A stretch of 64,000 nt of DNA from Pelagibacteraceae bacterium AG-430-E20 (GCA_003209915.1 QCOF01000005.1:1-64000); one strand, 5' to 3'; counted from the first letter of the stretch, positions 36,783 to 46,458 are shown. Program-made: numbers and translations. Notes: a model not told the origin generated them from the sequence alone.

Positions 36783-37279
36783 TGAGCATATTTAGTAATA
36801 GCAAATTTTTTTATATTAATTTAATTATTATTATCTCAATTTTTATTTTAGACAGAGTAACAAAGCTTTATGTAATTTACTTAGATAAAATAAATAGCGG
36901 TTCTGAAATATATTTATCAAAATATTTAAATATCTATTTAATTTGGAATGAGGGAATAGCTTTTGGACTATTTTCTTTTGATGAAAAAAACCTTTATAAC
37001 TATTTAACGATATTCATATTAATTATAGTAGTATTTATACTTTTTTGGATAATTAAAAGTAAGGGTATTCAAAAGTATGCATTATCAATGATTTCTGGAG
37101 GCGCACTGGGAAATTTATTTGACCGAATTTTGTATCGAGCTGTACCTGATTTCATAGATTTACATATAAATAATTTTCACTGGTTCATATTTAATATCGC
37201 TGATATATTTATAACAATTGGTGTATTTCTTATGATTTTGTCAGAATTTACTGTTAAAGATAGAAATGAAAAAACTTAA
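36782..37279 (+). CDS. lspA: Lipoprotein signal peptidase (signal peptidase II)
   Basis: Inner-membrane aspartyl protease that removes the signal peptide of prolipoproteins. Four transmembrane helices are visible. The conserved residues are DRVTKLYVIY in the first part, NEGIAFGLF, GNLFDRILYRAVPDFIDLH with one catalytic Asp, and FNIADIFITIG with the other. I use the ATG at 36782, which shares its A with the ileS TAA stop; an upstream frame start at 36749 lies inside ileS. It is followed, with a 14-base overlap, by a lipoprotein gene that is a likely substrate. Confidence 0.95.
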   Translation: MSIFSNSKFFYINLIIIISIFILDRVTKLYVIYLDKINSGSEIYLSKYLNIYLIWNEGIAFGLFSFDEKNLYNYLTIFILIIVVFILFWIIKSKGIQKYALSMISGGALGNLFDRILYRAVPDFIDLHINNFHWFIFNIADIFITIGVFLMILSEFTVKDRNEKT

Positions 37280-37589
37280 AATAATCTTTTTTATTATTTT
37301 ATTTGGAAGCTTTTTTTATAGTTGTACCACTCTAAAAAAAGGCTTTGAGTCTCAAAGAAAAAATAGCACCGATGAGTTTTTAGTTGAAAAAAAACAACCT
37401 CTAGTCATGCCTCCTGATTTTGAAAAATTACCAATACCTGACCAAAACCTTACAGATAATCAACAAGAAAATATCAATCAGATAGAAGAACTAATAGTCA
37501 CAGATAATACAAAGAACACAAATTCAAACATTTCTTCCGATTCAAATAAAAAAACTGAAAACTTTATTTTAGATAAAATTAAAAAATAA
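37266..37589 (+). CDS. DUF3035-type lipoprotein (BamF-like)
   Basis: A 107-residue lipoprotein. The signal peptide ends in a lipobox SFFYSC with the acylated Cys at residue 20. The next stretch, RKNSTDEFLVEKKQPLVMPPDFEKLPIP, matches the pattern of DUF3035 proteins (PDEF followed by PLxxPPDF), which are BamF-like partners of the outer-membrane beta-barrel assembly machine in alphaproteobacteria. The C-terminal part is acidic, Asn/Thr-rich and probably disordered. It sits between lspA and pgi. Confidence 0.75.
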   Translation: MKKLKIIFFIILFGSFFYSCTTLKKGFESQRKNSTDEFLVEKKQPLVMPPDFEKLPIPDQNLTDNQQENINQIEELIVTDNTKNTNSNISSDSNKKTENFILDKIKK

Positions 37590-37592
37590 AAG

Positions 37593-38744
37593 ATGAAAAA
37601 TAAAAATATTCTTTTTAAGAATTTTAAGCTTGATAAAAAAACTATAAATACCAAAAAAATATTAACTGAACTTTTAAAAGAAGATAACAAAATTTTACAA
37701 TCACTAAGTATCAACTATAGTGATAGTTATACTAAAAAAAGTTTATCAAAATATAAAAATTTCAAAAACATCAGAATTATAGGTATGGGTGGTTCTAGCT
37801 TAGGAACCAGAGCAATATATAGTTTTCTAAAACATAAAATAAAAAAAAAACTTATATTTTTTGATAATCTAGAAACCAACAAGATAAAAGATAAAAAAAA
37901 ACATCTTAACTTAATTGTTTCTAAATCAGGCAATACTTTAGAAACAATTGTGAACTCGAATATTTACATAAACAAATTTGACCAAAATATTTTTATTACA
38001 GAAAACAAAAAAAATTATCTCCATGTATTAGCGAATAAATTAAAATCAGAAATAGTTCACCATAATAATTATATAGGAGGTAGATATTCAGTTCTTTCAG
38101 AAGTAGGTATGTTGCCGGCTGACTTAATGGGCCTTAAGCCAGATCATTTTCGTCAATTTAACCTGCTAATCAAAAATAAGAGATTTCTTAATAATCTGAT
38201 ACAAAATGTTTCAGCAACAATTTTTTTTTTAAAAAACAAAAAAATAAATTCTATTATTTTAAATTATGATGATAAGGCTCAAAATCTCTTTAATTGGTAT
38301 CAACAATTGATAGCGGAAAGTTTGGGAAAAAAAGGTAAAGGATTGCTTCCAGTTATTTCTAGTTTACCAAAAGATAACCATAGCGTTATGCAGCTTTATC
38401 TTGATGGATTTAAAAATAATTTTTTTACTTTTTTTTATACTCATGAAAATAAATCATTAAAAATAAAAAATAGTAAAATATTATCCTCACAAAAGTATTT
38501 AAAAAATAGAAATTTATCTGAGGTTATCTATGCTCAAAAAAAAGCTACAGAGAACGTTTTTAGTAAAAAAAATATCCCATTTCGAAGTTTTGAAATAAAA
38601 AAAAGAGATGAAAAAACATTAGGAGAATTATTTTGTTTCTTTATTTTGGAAACTATTTTGATTGGTAAATCCTTAAACCTAAATCCATATGATCAGCCAG
38701 CTGTTGAATTAATTAAGTTAGAGACTAAAAGAATATTAACTTAA
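37593..38744 (+). CDS. pgi: Glucose-6-phosphate isomerase, compact form
   Basis: Interconverts glucose-6-phosphate and fructose-6-phosphate. Signature blocks are IIGMGGSSLGTRAIYSFL, the phosphate-binding SKSGNTLET (residues 110-118), GGRYSVLSEVGM, and AESLGKKGKGLLP with Glu242. DNHSVMQLYLDG supplies His263, and NPYDQPAVELIKLETKR supplies Lys375, so the catalytic residues of the family can all be placed. At 383 residues it is much shorter than the E. coli enzyme (about 550), missing N-terminal and peripheral parts. The downstream rsmD gene is convergent, overlapping by 9 bases. Confidence 0.88.
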   Translation: MKNKNILFKNFKLDKKTINTKKILTELLKEDNKILQSLSINYSDSYTKKSLSKYKNFKNIRIIGMGGSSLGTRAIYSFLKHKIKKKLIFFDNLETNKIKDKKKHLNLIVSKSGNTLETIVNSNIYINKFDQNIFITENKKNYLHVLANKLKSEIVHHNNYIGGRYSVLSEVGMLPADLMGLKPDHFRQFNLLIKNKRFLNNLIQNVSATIFFLKNKKINSIILNYDDKAQNLFNWYQQLIAESLGKKGKGLLPVISSLPKDNHSVMQLYLDGFKNNFFTFFYTHENKSLKIKNSKILSSQKYLKNRNLSEVIYAQKKATENVFSKKNIPFRSFEIKKRDEKTLGELFCFFILETILIGKSLNLNPYDQPAVELIKLETKRILT

Positions 38745-39302
38745 AATACTTATAAAATTTATTTTTGAAATTCCATATTGTTTCTGTTCAACAATTTTAA
38801 ATTTTGGTAGAATAGGATCTTTTTCTTTTTTATGTCGATGCAAAATAACTATTCCATTTTTCTCTAAAATATTCCCTTTTACAATTGTTTCAAAAATCTT
38901 TTCTAAATTTTTGTCTTTATAGGGTGGATCTAAAAAAATAATTTCAAACACTTCACTGAGCATCAATAAGGTATTTTCTTTATATATGTCTTTTTCAAGT
39001 ATTTCGTAACTATTAGTACATCTAAGATTAATTAAGTTCTTTTTTAAAACTGGAAGAACTCCTGTATAATTTTCAGCAAAAATTACTTTATTTGCACCTC
39101 TTGAGAGACATTCTATTCCAAAAGAACCAACACCTGAAAATAAATCTAATACTTTAGCCCCAGTAAGCTGTACCTTAAATTTATTTGAATGATTAATGAT
39201 GTTAAAAATAGACTCTTTTGTTAAATCTTTTAAAGGCCTGGTTTTAGTATCTTTTGGTTCTAATATTTTTTTACCTCTATAAGAACCAGATATTATCCTC
39301 AT
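38736..39302 (-). CDS. rsmD: 16S rRNA (guanine-966-N2) methyltransferase RsmD
   Basis: Methylates G966 of 16S rRNA. The 188-residue protein starts MRIISGSYRGKKILEPK, typical of RsmD, has the SAM-binding motif VLDLFSGVGSFGIECLSRGA (51-70) and the DPPY catalytic motif (125-128, IIFLDPPYKD). Its ATG overlaps the purD stop (ATGA), so the two are co-transcribed. Confidence 0.93.
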   Translation of the reverse strand: MRIISGSYRGKKILEPKDTKTRPLKDLTKESIFNIINHSNKFKVQLTGAKVLDLFSGVGSFGIECLSRGANKVIFAENYTGVLPVLKKNLINLRCTNSYEILEKDIYKENTLLMLSEVFEIIFLDPPYKDKNLEKIFETIVKGNILEKNGIVILHRHKKEKDPILPKFKIVEQKQYGISKINFISILS

Positions 39303-40564
39303 TTATCAATGACCTTATACCCAATGTCTTTTCTGTAAAATCCACCTGACCAATTTAATTTTTCTAAATTTTGCATAATATTTTTTCTTGCTAATCTAAG
39401 ATTTTCAGAAAGAGTAACAAAATTTAATACACGCCCACCCACTGCATAAGTCTTATCATTCTTATTTATGGTACCTGCATGAAATAAAAAATCATCTTCC
39501 TTTAAATTAACTTTATTAATATTTTCTATTTCTATATTTTTATCAAAGTCTTCTGGGTATCCCTTTGAGCAAACTACAACACATAAACTTTTTTTATTTA
39601 ACCAATTAATTTCTAATTTATTTAATCTTCCTTCACAACAAGCCATCAAGATACCACCCAAATTAGTTTTAAGTTTTGGAAGTATTGTTTGACACTCTGG
39701 GTCACCCATTCGCACATTATATTCTATCAAAAATGGTTCATTCTTTACAATCATCAAACCAGTATATAAAAATCCTTTATATTTAGTCCCAAGTTCATCT
39801 AATCCCATAAGTGTTGGTTTAATAATTTTATTAATAATTTTATTTTTCAATTCTTCGTTAATTAATCTTGAAGGAGAATATGCACCCATGCCTCCTGTAT
39901 TTTTTCCTCTGTCTCCTTCCAAAACTCTTTTATGATCCTGCGCGGTTTCAAAACTTTTAAAAGTATTCCCATCATGAATAGTAAAGAAACTCATTTCCTC
40001 ACCCTCCAAAAATTCCTCTATCAGCAAATTACTCGCCTTTCCAAATTTACCATCAAATATTTCGTCAATAGCAATTATTGCTTCATTCTCTCTATTACAA
40101 ATATAGACACCCTTGCCAGAAGCTAAATTGTCTGCCTTAACGACTGTAGGAAAATTAGTTTTTTTTAAAAATTCTTTAGCACTATCTTTATCTTTAAAAA
40201 TTCCAAATTTTGCTGTTGGTATTTGAAATTTTTCACAAAGTTTTTTTGTAAATATTTTTGAACCCTCTAGTTGAGAAGCAACTTTATTTGGACCAAATAC
40301 TTTTATTTTGAAATTCTCTAAATAATCTACCAGTCCATCTACCAAGGGTTTTTCTGGGCCAACAACAATTAAGTCAATTTTTTTATCCAAAATAAAATTT
40401 TTAAGACTTTCGAAATTCTCTAAATCAAGATTAATATTTTCTGCTATCTCTTTAGTGCCCGCATTACCTGGAAAACAGAATATTTTATCTGTTTTGTTTG
40501 AGTTTTTTAAACTTTGACAAATAGCATGTTCTCTACCACCACTTCCTATTATTCCAACTTTCAT
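39299..40564 (-). CDS. purD: Phosphoribosylamine-glycine ligase
   Basis: Second step of de novo purine synthesis: joins phosphoribosylamine and glycine using ATP. The 421-residue protein begins VGIIGSGGREHAICQSLK, has the ATP-grasp blocks PTVVKADNLASGKGVYIC and IEEFLEGEEMSFFTIHDG, and the conserved DRGKNTGGMGAYSP loop, then YNVRMGDPECQTILP. Length and motifs are normal. It is divergent from the DUF2093 gene with 21 bases between the start codons. Confidence 0.96.
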   Translation of the reverse strand: MKVGIIGSGGREHAICQSLKNSNKTDKIFCFPGNAGTKEIAENINLDLENFESLKNFILDKKIDLIVVGPEKPLVDGLVDYLENFKIKVFGPNKVASQLEGSKIFTKKLCEKFQIPTAKFGIFKDKDSAKEFLKKTNFPTVVKADNLASGKGVYICNRENEAIIAIDEIFDGKFGKASNLLIEEFLEGEEMSFFTIHDGNTFKSFETAQDHKRVLEGDRGKNTGGMGAYSPSRLINEELKNKIINKIIKPTLMGLDELGTKYKGFLYTGLMIVKNEPFLIEYNVRMGDPECQTILPKLKTNLGGILMACCEGRLNKLEINWLNKKSLCVVVCSKGYPEDFDKNIEIENINKVNLKEDDFLFHAGTINKNDKTYAVGGRVLNFVTLSENLRLARKNIMQNLEKLNWSGGFYRKDIGYKVIDK

Positions 40565-40585
40565 ATAAAACTATATAAACTAAAA

Positions 40586-40783
40586 ATGACAAAAAAATTA
40601 GCAAAAATAAAATATTTACCAAATAATTTTGAAATTATTGATCCAGGCGATTATGTGGTGTGCGCTGTATCTGGAAAGAAAATAGATTTAGAGAATTTAA
40701 CTTATTGGAATGTTGAGTTACAAGAACCATATTATTCATATCAAGAAGCTTTTATTAAAAGAGAAGAAAATATTAAAAAATAA
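40586..40783 (+). CDS. DUF2093 family protein
   Basis: A small cytoplasmic protein of 65 residues with the family pattern AKIKYLPNNFEIIDPGDYVVCAVSGKKIDLENLTYWNVELQEPYYS. The family is almost confined to alphaproteobacteria and has no known function. I use the ATG at 40586; the longer frame starting at 40514 would overlap purD deeply and adds an unrelated leader. Confidence 0.88.
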   Translation: MTKKLAKIKYLPNNFEIIDPGDYVVCAVSGKKIDLENLTYWNVELQEPYYSYQEAFIKREENIKK

Positions 40784-41644
40784 TTATTTCCAACGATTGT
40801 GAGACCATATCCACTGTTCAGGTTTTTTAAGTATCATTGTTTCAAGAAGTTGATTTAATTTTAAAGTAATATTCTTGACAGAGTCCTCTTTGGAAAAATT
40901 AATAGGTTTATTTATTGTTATTTTAAAATTTAAATCTTTAATCCTTTCAATATAAACAGGAACAACAGGAATATTAAATTTCTTTACTAATTGTGCGGGT
41001 ATAGTAGTGGTTAATGCGTCCTGATTAAATAAATTACATAATATACCCTCAGAAACTCTTTGGTCTATCATTAGAGCTGTTGAATAGTTATTCTTTTTAA
41101 GAGAAATTAATTTTTTAAGTCCTCCAATACCTTTTTTAATTTGATGCTTGCAAATGAATTTTTTTCTTATCCCTTCCATAATCCCGTTTAAAAAAATATT
41201 ATTTAAAGGTCTGTATATTGCTGACAATTTGATACCAGTTTTTTCTAAACACATTGCCATAAGTTCAAAATTACTAAAATGTCCAGAAATAAATATAACT
41301 TTTTTTTTTGATCTTTTGATTTCATCTAATATCTCTTCTCCTTCGACCTGAATTTTACTTTCAAGTTTTCCATATCTAAAATCTTTTATAAACATGTACT
41401 CTGCAAATAACCTTCCATAGTTATTCCACATCAAGCTTGTCATGTTCTCTAATTTTTCAGAATTTATATCTGGAATGCCCCTTTTAATATTTGAGTGAAT
41501 TATTTGTTTTGATCTGAAGAATGGCCCAATAATTTCAAAGATTTTCCCACTTAATTTTGATGATAAATTAGGTCCTAAAATTTTAAATACTAAAAAACTA
41601 AGAATTGTTAAACAAAATTGAATAAAATACTTAATATTTTTCAT
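40784..41644 (-). CDS. lpxL: Lipid A biosynthesis acyltransferase (LpxL/HtrB family)
   Basis: Transfers a secondary acyl chain to Kdo2-lipid A precursor at the inner membrane. The 286-residue protein has an N-terminal transmembrane helix and the acyltransferase motif HxxxxE in ISGHFSNFELMAM (His122, Glu127), followed by SAIYRPLNN and the DQRVSEGILCNLFNQDALTT substrate loop. It starts two bases after the restored end of lpxK and so closes the lipid A operon. LpxL and LpxM types cannot be told apart from the sequence. Confidence 0.9.
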   Translation of the reverse strand: MKNIKYFIQFCLTILSFLVFKILGPNLSSKLSGKIFEIIGPFFRSKQIIHSNIKRGIPDINSEKLENMTSLMWNNYGRLFAEYMFIKDFRYGKLESKIQVEGEEILDEIKRSKKKVIFISGHFSNFELMAMCLEKTGIKLSAIYRPLNNIFLNGIMEGIRKKFICKHQIKKGIGGLKKLISLKKNNYSTALMIDQRVSEGILCNLFNQDALTTTIPAQLVKKFNIPVVPVYIERIKDLNFKITINKPINFSKEDSVKNITLKLNQLLETMILKKPEQWIWSHNRWK

Positions 41645-41645
41645 T

Positions 41646-42576
41646 TCAAATTATTGATTTAATTAATTTATCTTCGTCTATTATTTTCAACTCTGCTTTC
41701 ATTACTTTAATTTCATTTACATTATAATTACTTAATCTAAGAAAATCTTTTTCTGTAGTTATTATTTCACAGTTTAAATTACCTGCTTCGTTTAAAATCT
41801 TTTTTTACATCATGTTTTGTGTACACATAATGATCAGAAAACTCTAAATCTTTTAATATCTCTAACCCATTTTTCTTAATCATTGAAACAAATGTTTTGT
41901 GATTACCAATGCCAGAAAATACTAAGTACTTCTTGTTTTTTTTAAATTCATCTAAATTAATTGGTTCGTATTTACCAACATGAATATTAATATTAGAATT
42001 TATTTTATGTATTTCTTGTGTCAAATAATCAACATTCTCTAGGTTTCCATTTAAGAAAATATGATCATAATTTTTGATTTTATTGATATTTTCTCTTAAT
42101 GGACCAGCGGGAAGTGTCATTCCATTTCCGATCCAATTTATATTATTAAAACAAACAAAACTTAGATCATAATCAATTGTTTGATCTTGAAGACCATCGT
42201 CTAATATTGCAATATCATAATTTTGACTTTCAGCCTGCTCTATAGCATCAATCCTATTGGAAGATAAAAAAAGTTTACCATTTTTTTCAAGAAGTTTTTG
42301 TTCGTCAATTTGTTTTTTATAATATTTTTTTATAAAGCAGGATTTTATATTTCTTTTATTTAAAAGTTTATTTAATTTAATGCTCAAAGATGTTTTACCA
42401 GTACCACCCAGGTAAATATTACCAATACATATAGTCTTAATCTTAAATTTTTTTTTATTTGGTTTTGGAAATAATTTTTTTATGGTTTCAATAAAAAAAG
42501 CTAATGGATAAAGCAAATATGCGTTTAAGTTTGGCTTTTTGTTATCCCAAAACTTAGGTTTTTTTAAATTCATCAA
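41646..42576 (-). CDS. lpxK: Tetraacyldisaccharide 4'-kinase LpxK, with one-base frameshift
   Basis: Phosphorylates the disaccharide lipid A precursor at the inner membrane. As read, the frame from 42576 stops at 41779 after 265 residues. The C-terminal quarter is in the next frame and resumes after a run of seven A (minus strand, 41800-41806): with six A the protein continues KKILNEAGNLN... through ITTEKDFLRLSN, a conserved LpxK C-terminal motif, to TGA at 41646-41648. The full product would be 309 residues, close to family length. The P-loop is GGTGKTS (residues 57-63). The gene overlaps waaA by 23 bases. This is a sequence error, a real mutation or a slippage-rescued gene. Confidence 0.88.
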
Positions 42577-43804
42577 TAATAAAGTAGTCTAATTCTTTTA
42601 TAGTTTTTTTTAAAATATTTTGTCCAATATCTCTAATTTTATTACCTGTCGTTTTATTTTTTTTAAAGGTTATTGAGGATGCTAATTTTTTTGGTGTTTG
42701 GATTTTTTTTGAGATATTTAATGATTTTAATAATTTATAGACATCTTTAAAGTTGTCTGTATTTGGTCCATGAAATATTTTTGCTCCAAATCTTGCTGCC
42801 TCTAATGGATTTTGTCCTCCTCGGTCAACTATGGAACCACCCAAAAAAACTGAGCAGCTTAGTTTGTGAAATTTCCTGGTCTCACCAAATGTATCAACAA
42901 TATAAATATCAGTATCTTTTAAACTTCTAGGTTTAGCGCTATGCTTTGAAACCTTAAGCCCTTGATTTTTAATTTCTAAAATTATATCTTTTGATCTGTG
43001 AATATGTCTTGGAATAATAATAGTAATTAAATTTTTTACCTTTTTTCTTAACTGAGTATGTGCTTTTGCACAGAACAATTCCTCACTTTTGTGAGTACTT
43101 GAGGCAACCCAAATTTTCTTTTTTGTAAGCTCTTTTTTAATGTTAATATCAATTTTGTTTAAGTTTTCATCGTAGTTTTCAGCAAATTTTAAATTTCCCA
43201 GATGACTTATTTTATTCACCTCAAGTTTTTGTAAATATTGAGCTGTTTCAAGATTTTGAGGGTAGGCAATTGTTATCTTGTTGAAAATAGATTTTGCAAA
43301 ATCTTTTAACATCATCCATTTTTTAAATGTTTTTTTCGTCAGTCTTGCATTCAGTAAAATTAATGGAATTTTTTTGTCATTAATATTTTTATACATACAT
43401 GGCCAAATTTCTGAGTCAATGAAAACTGCAACATGTGGTTTCCAAAATTTTAAAAATCTATTAGTTAAAAAAAAATTATCGATGGGGTAAAATTGATGAA
43501 TAGTTTTTTTAAATTTAAATTTCTGAAGTACATTAGACGAACTTAATGTACTAGATGTTATAAGTATTTGGGCTATAGATCTGTTTTTTTCATAATTTCT
43601 AATAAGTGGTACAATGCTTAATATTTCACCTACACTTGCACCGTGGAACCAAATAAGTTTTCCCTTAAGCCTTTTTTTTGAGGAAATGCTAAATTTTTCT
43701 ATATATCTTTTTTTATCTTCTTTATTTTTTAAAACTCTATAAAAAATTATTATTGGAGAAAATATTGTAATTATTAAAATTATTACATGGTATAAAAATA
43801 ACAT
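42554..43804 (-). CDS. waaA: 3-deoxy-D-manno-octulosonic acid transferase
   Basis: Adds Kdo to the lipid A precursor at the inner membrane. The 416-residue protein has an N-terminal membrane helix, then LIWFHGASVGEILSIVPLI, the acceptor domain with VFIDSEIWPCM, and a C-terminal donor domain with VASSTHKSEE, IIPRHIHRS and FLGGSIVDRGGQNPLEAARFG, all typical of WaaA (KdtA). It lies between msbA, 2 bases upstream, and lpxK, overlapping by 23 bases. One or two Kdo additions cannot be predicted. Confidence 0.95.
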   Translation of the reverse strand: MLFLYHVIILIITIFSPIIIFYRVLKNKEDKKRYIEKFSISSKKRLKGKLIWFHGASVGEILSIVPLIRNYEKNRSIAQILITSSTLSSSNVLQKFKFKKTIHQFYPIDNFFLTNRFLKFWKPHVAVFIDSEIWPCMYKNINDKKIPLILLNARLTKKTFKKWMMLKDFAKSIFNKITIAYPQNLETAQYLQKLEVNKISHLGNLKFAENYDENLNKIDINIKKELTKKKIWVASSTHKSEELFCAKAHTQLRKKVKNLITIIIPRHIHRSKDIILEIKNQGLKVSKHSAKPRSLKDTDIYIVDTFGETRKFHKLSCSVFLGGSIVDRGGQNPLEAARFGAKIFHGPNTDNFKDVYKLLKSLNISKKIQTPKKLASSITFKKNKTTGNKIRDIGQNILKKTIKELDYFIIDEFKKT

Positions 43805-43806
43805 AA

Positions 43807-45543
43807 TTATTTCTGTATCTGTTTTTCATAAAAACTTTTGTATAATTGAGACTTATTCATTAATTCCTCATGTTTACCACTTTCTATTACTTTTCCAGAG
43901 TTAATAAGATAAATATTATTAGAGTTCAAAATTGTGGATAATCGGTGTGCTATTACTATTGTAGTTTTATTTTTTGTCAGAATATTTAAAGCCTCTTGAA
44001 TTTTTGTTTCAGTTTCAGAGTCCAAAGATGAGGTTGCTTCGTCAAGGAGTATTACCGAACTTTTTTTAAGCATTGCTCTTGCAATAGAGAGTCTTTGTTT
44101 TTCGCCGCCTGATAACCTAACTCCATTTTCTCCAATTAATGTTTCATATTTATTTGGTAGATTATTAATAAATTCCTCACAAAAGGATAAATTTGCTACC
44201 TGGTAAATTTCATCATCTGTAGCATTTTCTCTTGCATACTTAATATTATTTTTAATTGTATCATCAAACAAAGTTGTTTCTTGGCTTACCATAGAAATCT
44301 GCTCTCTGAGCGATTTTATGGTTACATTATAAATTGATTGATCATCAACAAATATTTCTCCTGACTGAATGTCATAAAATCTAGGTATTAAATTCATTAT
44401 TGTAGATTTTCCAGACCCACTATGACCTACCAAAGATGTCATTTTTCCACCCTCAAATTCTAAGTTAATTGAATTAAGTGTTTTTCCCTCATGTGTTTCA
44501 TATGAAAAGTTTACATTTTGGAATTTGATATTAGAATTTTTGACATCAATAGGTTTTGCATTAGATAAGTCTTTAATAGTATTTCTTTGATCAATAATTG
44601 GTAAAATTCTTGATGCCGCAGAGAGACCCTGATTCAAAATCATGTTTAGGGTAGATAAAGCTCTCACTGGTTGGTAAGCTAGCATCATCGCAGCAAGAAA
44701 AGAAAAAAAATTATTAATTTCAAGTTCTCCTACTGACATAAGGGCTCCAGAATAAAAAATTAGCACTGCAATCATAACTCCTGTCAAAGTTTCCATTATT
44801 GGTGACATTCTTACGTAAACAGTTTGTATTTTTTGATTTTTTTCTTTTAGTTGTCCTAAATAATTTTCAGCCCTTTTTTTTTCAAAATCTTCTTTTTGAA
44901 AAATCTTAATTAATTTGTGATTTTTAAAAAGCTCAACTAGATAAGTTGTTAAAAATCCTGATTTTTGCTGAGCTTCAGTTGTGACTTTATTTATTCTTTT
45001 ACCTAATTTTTTTGCAGATAAACTTGCAAGTGGTATCATTATTATTGAAATTAAAGCTAATTTCCAATTTTGTAAAAACATAACTAACAATAAACCTATT
45101 AGTGTTAAAGAGTCCTTAAACAATGTTAAGATAGCATTACTAAGTAAATTAGTTATATGTGTTACATCATAAGTAAGATTTGAAATAAATTTTCCAGAGT
45201 GCTTCTTGTCTATTATTTGTGTATCAGTTCCAACTAAGGTGTTAATCATATCGAATTGAAGTTTTTTTTTAATTCCCTCACCAACACCAATCATTGTTGC
45301 TTTTGCGTAATATAAAGAAAGACCTTTAGTAGTAAACGCTAGGATGATCATTAGTGGTATTAAAATTAACAATGACTGATCTTTTTCGATAAAAAGTTTT
45401 TTGATCGCAGGATCTAGAAGCCATGCAATTGCTGAAGTGCTTCCCGCAACTAAGATAGAAAAAAAAGCAGATAAAATAATTTTGTGGAGATATTTTTTTG
45501 AGTAATCTTTATACAGTCTTTTATAAATTATAGAGTTTTCCAT
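43807..45543 (-). CDS. msbA: Lipid A export ABC transporter MsbA
   Basis: Flips lipid A-core across the inner membrane using ATP. The 578-residue half-transporter has about six N-terminal transmembrane helices and a C-terminal nucleotide-binding domain with Walker A (GHSGSGKST), the ABC signature LSGGEKQR, Walker B (VILLDEATSS) and the H-loop (IVIAHRLST). The position directly ahead of waaA and lpxK makes lipid A the likely substrate rather than a general drug. Its ATG shares a base with the ubiA stop. Confidence 0.92.
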   Translation of the reverse strand: MENSIIYKRLYKDYSKKYLHKIILSAFFSILVAGSTSAIAWLLDPAIKKLFIEKDQSLLILIPLMIILAFTTKGLSLYYAKATMIGVGEGIKKKLQFDMINTLVGTDTQIIDKKHSGKFISNLTYDVTHITNLLSNAILTLFKDSLTLIGLLLVMFLQNWKLALISIIMIPLASLSAKKLGKRINKVTTEAQQKSGFLTTYLVELFKNHKLIKIFQKEDFEKKRAENYLGQLKEKNQKIQTVYVRMSPIMETLTGVMIAVLIFYSGALMSVGELEINNFFSFLAAMMLAYQPVRALSTLNMILNQGLSAASRILPIIDQRNTIKDLSNAKPIDVKNSNIKFQNVNFSYETHEGKTLNSINLEFEGGKMTSLVGHSGSGKSTIMNLIPRFYDIQSGEIFVDDQSIYNVTIKSLREQISMVSQETTLFDDTIKNNIKYARENATDDEIYQVANLSFCEEFINNLPNKYETLIGENGVRLSGGEKQRLSIARAMLKKSSVILLDEATSSLDSETETKIQEALNILTKNKTTIVIAHRLSTILNSNNIYLINSGKVIESGKHEELMNKSQLYKSFYEKQIQK

Positions 45544-46409
45544 TATAAAAATTTAATTATTAAAATATTTGTAAAAATTATAAGACCAAAAAAATTATTA
45601 CTTTTGAAGGCTTTCAAACAACTAGCAGGTTCATTTAGATTAAATATTTTTATTTGATAAAAAAATAAGTGAATAAATGGAATTATAGAAAGTAAATAGT
45701 AGCCTAAGTTAAATCCCATTTCGTAACCTCCGATCAGCAGGAAAGATAATAAAAATAAATAACATACAAATAAAAATTTTTTGGCTTTCCCTTTGAATTT
45801 TATTGATGTTGATTTTAATCCTATTATTTCGTCATCTTTAATATCTTGATATCCATAAATTGTGTCATAGCCCAGTGTCCAAAATATGGCTCCAACGTAG
45901 AATAGTATGGGTGCTAAGCTAATTTCACCTTTAACAGCTGTCCACCCGAGTATTAACCCATAATTAAAAGTGATACCTAAGAATAACTGTGGCCAATAAG
46001 TAAACCTTTTCATCAAAGGATAAGTAAAAGCAAGAGGCATAGAGCCAAAAGCAAGGATTATTGTAAACCAATTGAAATTAATCAAAACTAAAAAGGCTAA
46101 AAAACAAAGCGTAAGGGCATAAAGTACAGCCAGTTTAATAGACACTTTTCCTGAGGCGACTGGACGATTTTTTGTACGAAAAACTTTTGAGTCAAATTCT
46201 TTATCCAAGATATCGTTCACTATACATCCTGCTGATCTCATAAACACAGACCCTAAGAAAAATAGAAGCAAATAAAAAAAATAGTTATTTAAGCTTGTGG
46301 AAAAATCATAAGCCAATGTGAGTCCCCAAGCGCATGGCCAGAATAGAAGCATAAAACCAATAGGTTTTTTCAATCTTGTAAGTTCGATAAATAGGTTTAA
46401 TTGGTTCAT
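45543..46409 (-). CDS. ubiA: 4-hydroxybenzoate polyprenyltransferase UbiA
   Basis: Joins 4-hydroxybenzoate to the polyprenyl side chain in ubiquinone synthesis, in the inner membrane. The two Asp-rich motifs are visible as NDILDKEFD in the loop after the second helix and YQDIKDD (in YGYQDIKDDEIIGLKSTS) in a later loop. About eight hydrophobic helices and 288 residues fit UbiA. The stop overlaps the msbA start by one base (TAATG). It is the first gene of the minus-strand run that continues to lpxL. Confidence 0.92.
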   Translation of the reverse strand: MNQLNLFIELTRLKKPIGFMLLFWPCAWGLTLAYDFSTSLNNYFFYLLLFFLGSVFMRSAGCIVNDILDKEFDSKVFRTKNRPVASGKVSIKLAVLYALTLCFLAFLVLINFNWFTIILAFGSMPLAFTYPLMKRFTYWPQLFLGITFNYGLILGWTAVKGEISLAPILFYVGAIFWTLGYDTIYGYQDIKDDEIIGLKSTSIKFKGKAKKFLFVCYLFLLSFLLIGGYEMGFNLGYYLLSIIPFIHLFFYQIKIFNLNEPASCLKAFKSNNFFGLIIFTNILIIKFL

Positions 46410-46458
46410 AATTTACTTGTAAATAACAAAGCCTAGTTTCATAATCAAATTGATTCGT

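Noticed and set aside
40514..40585. Longer start for the DUF2093 gene
   Set aside because: The extra 24 codons overlap purD on the other strand and do not resemble the family; the ATG at 40586 gives the usual length.
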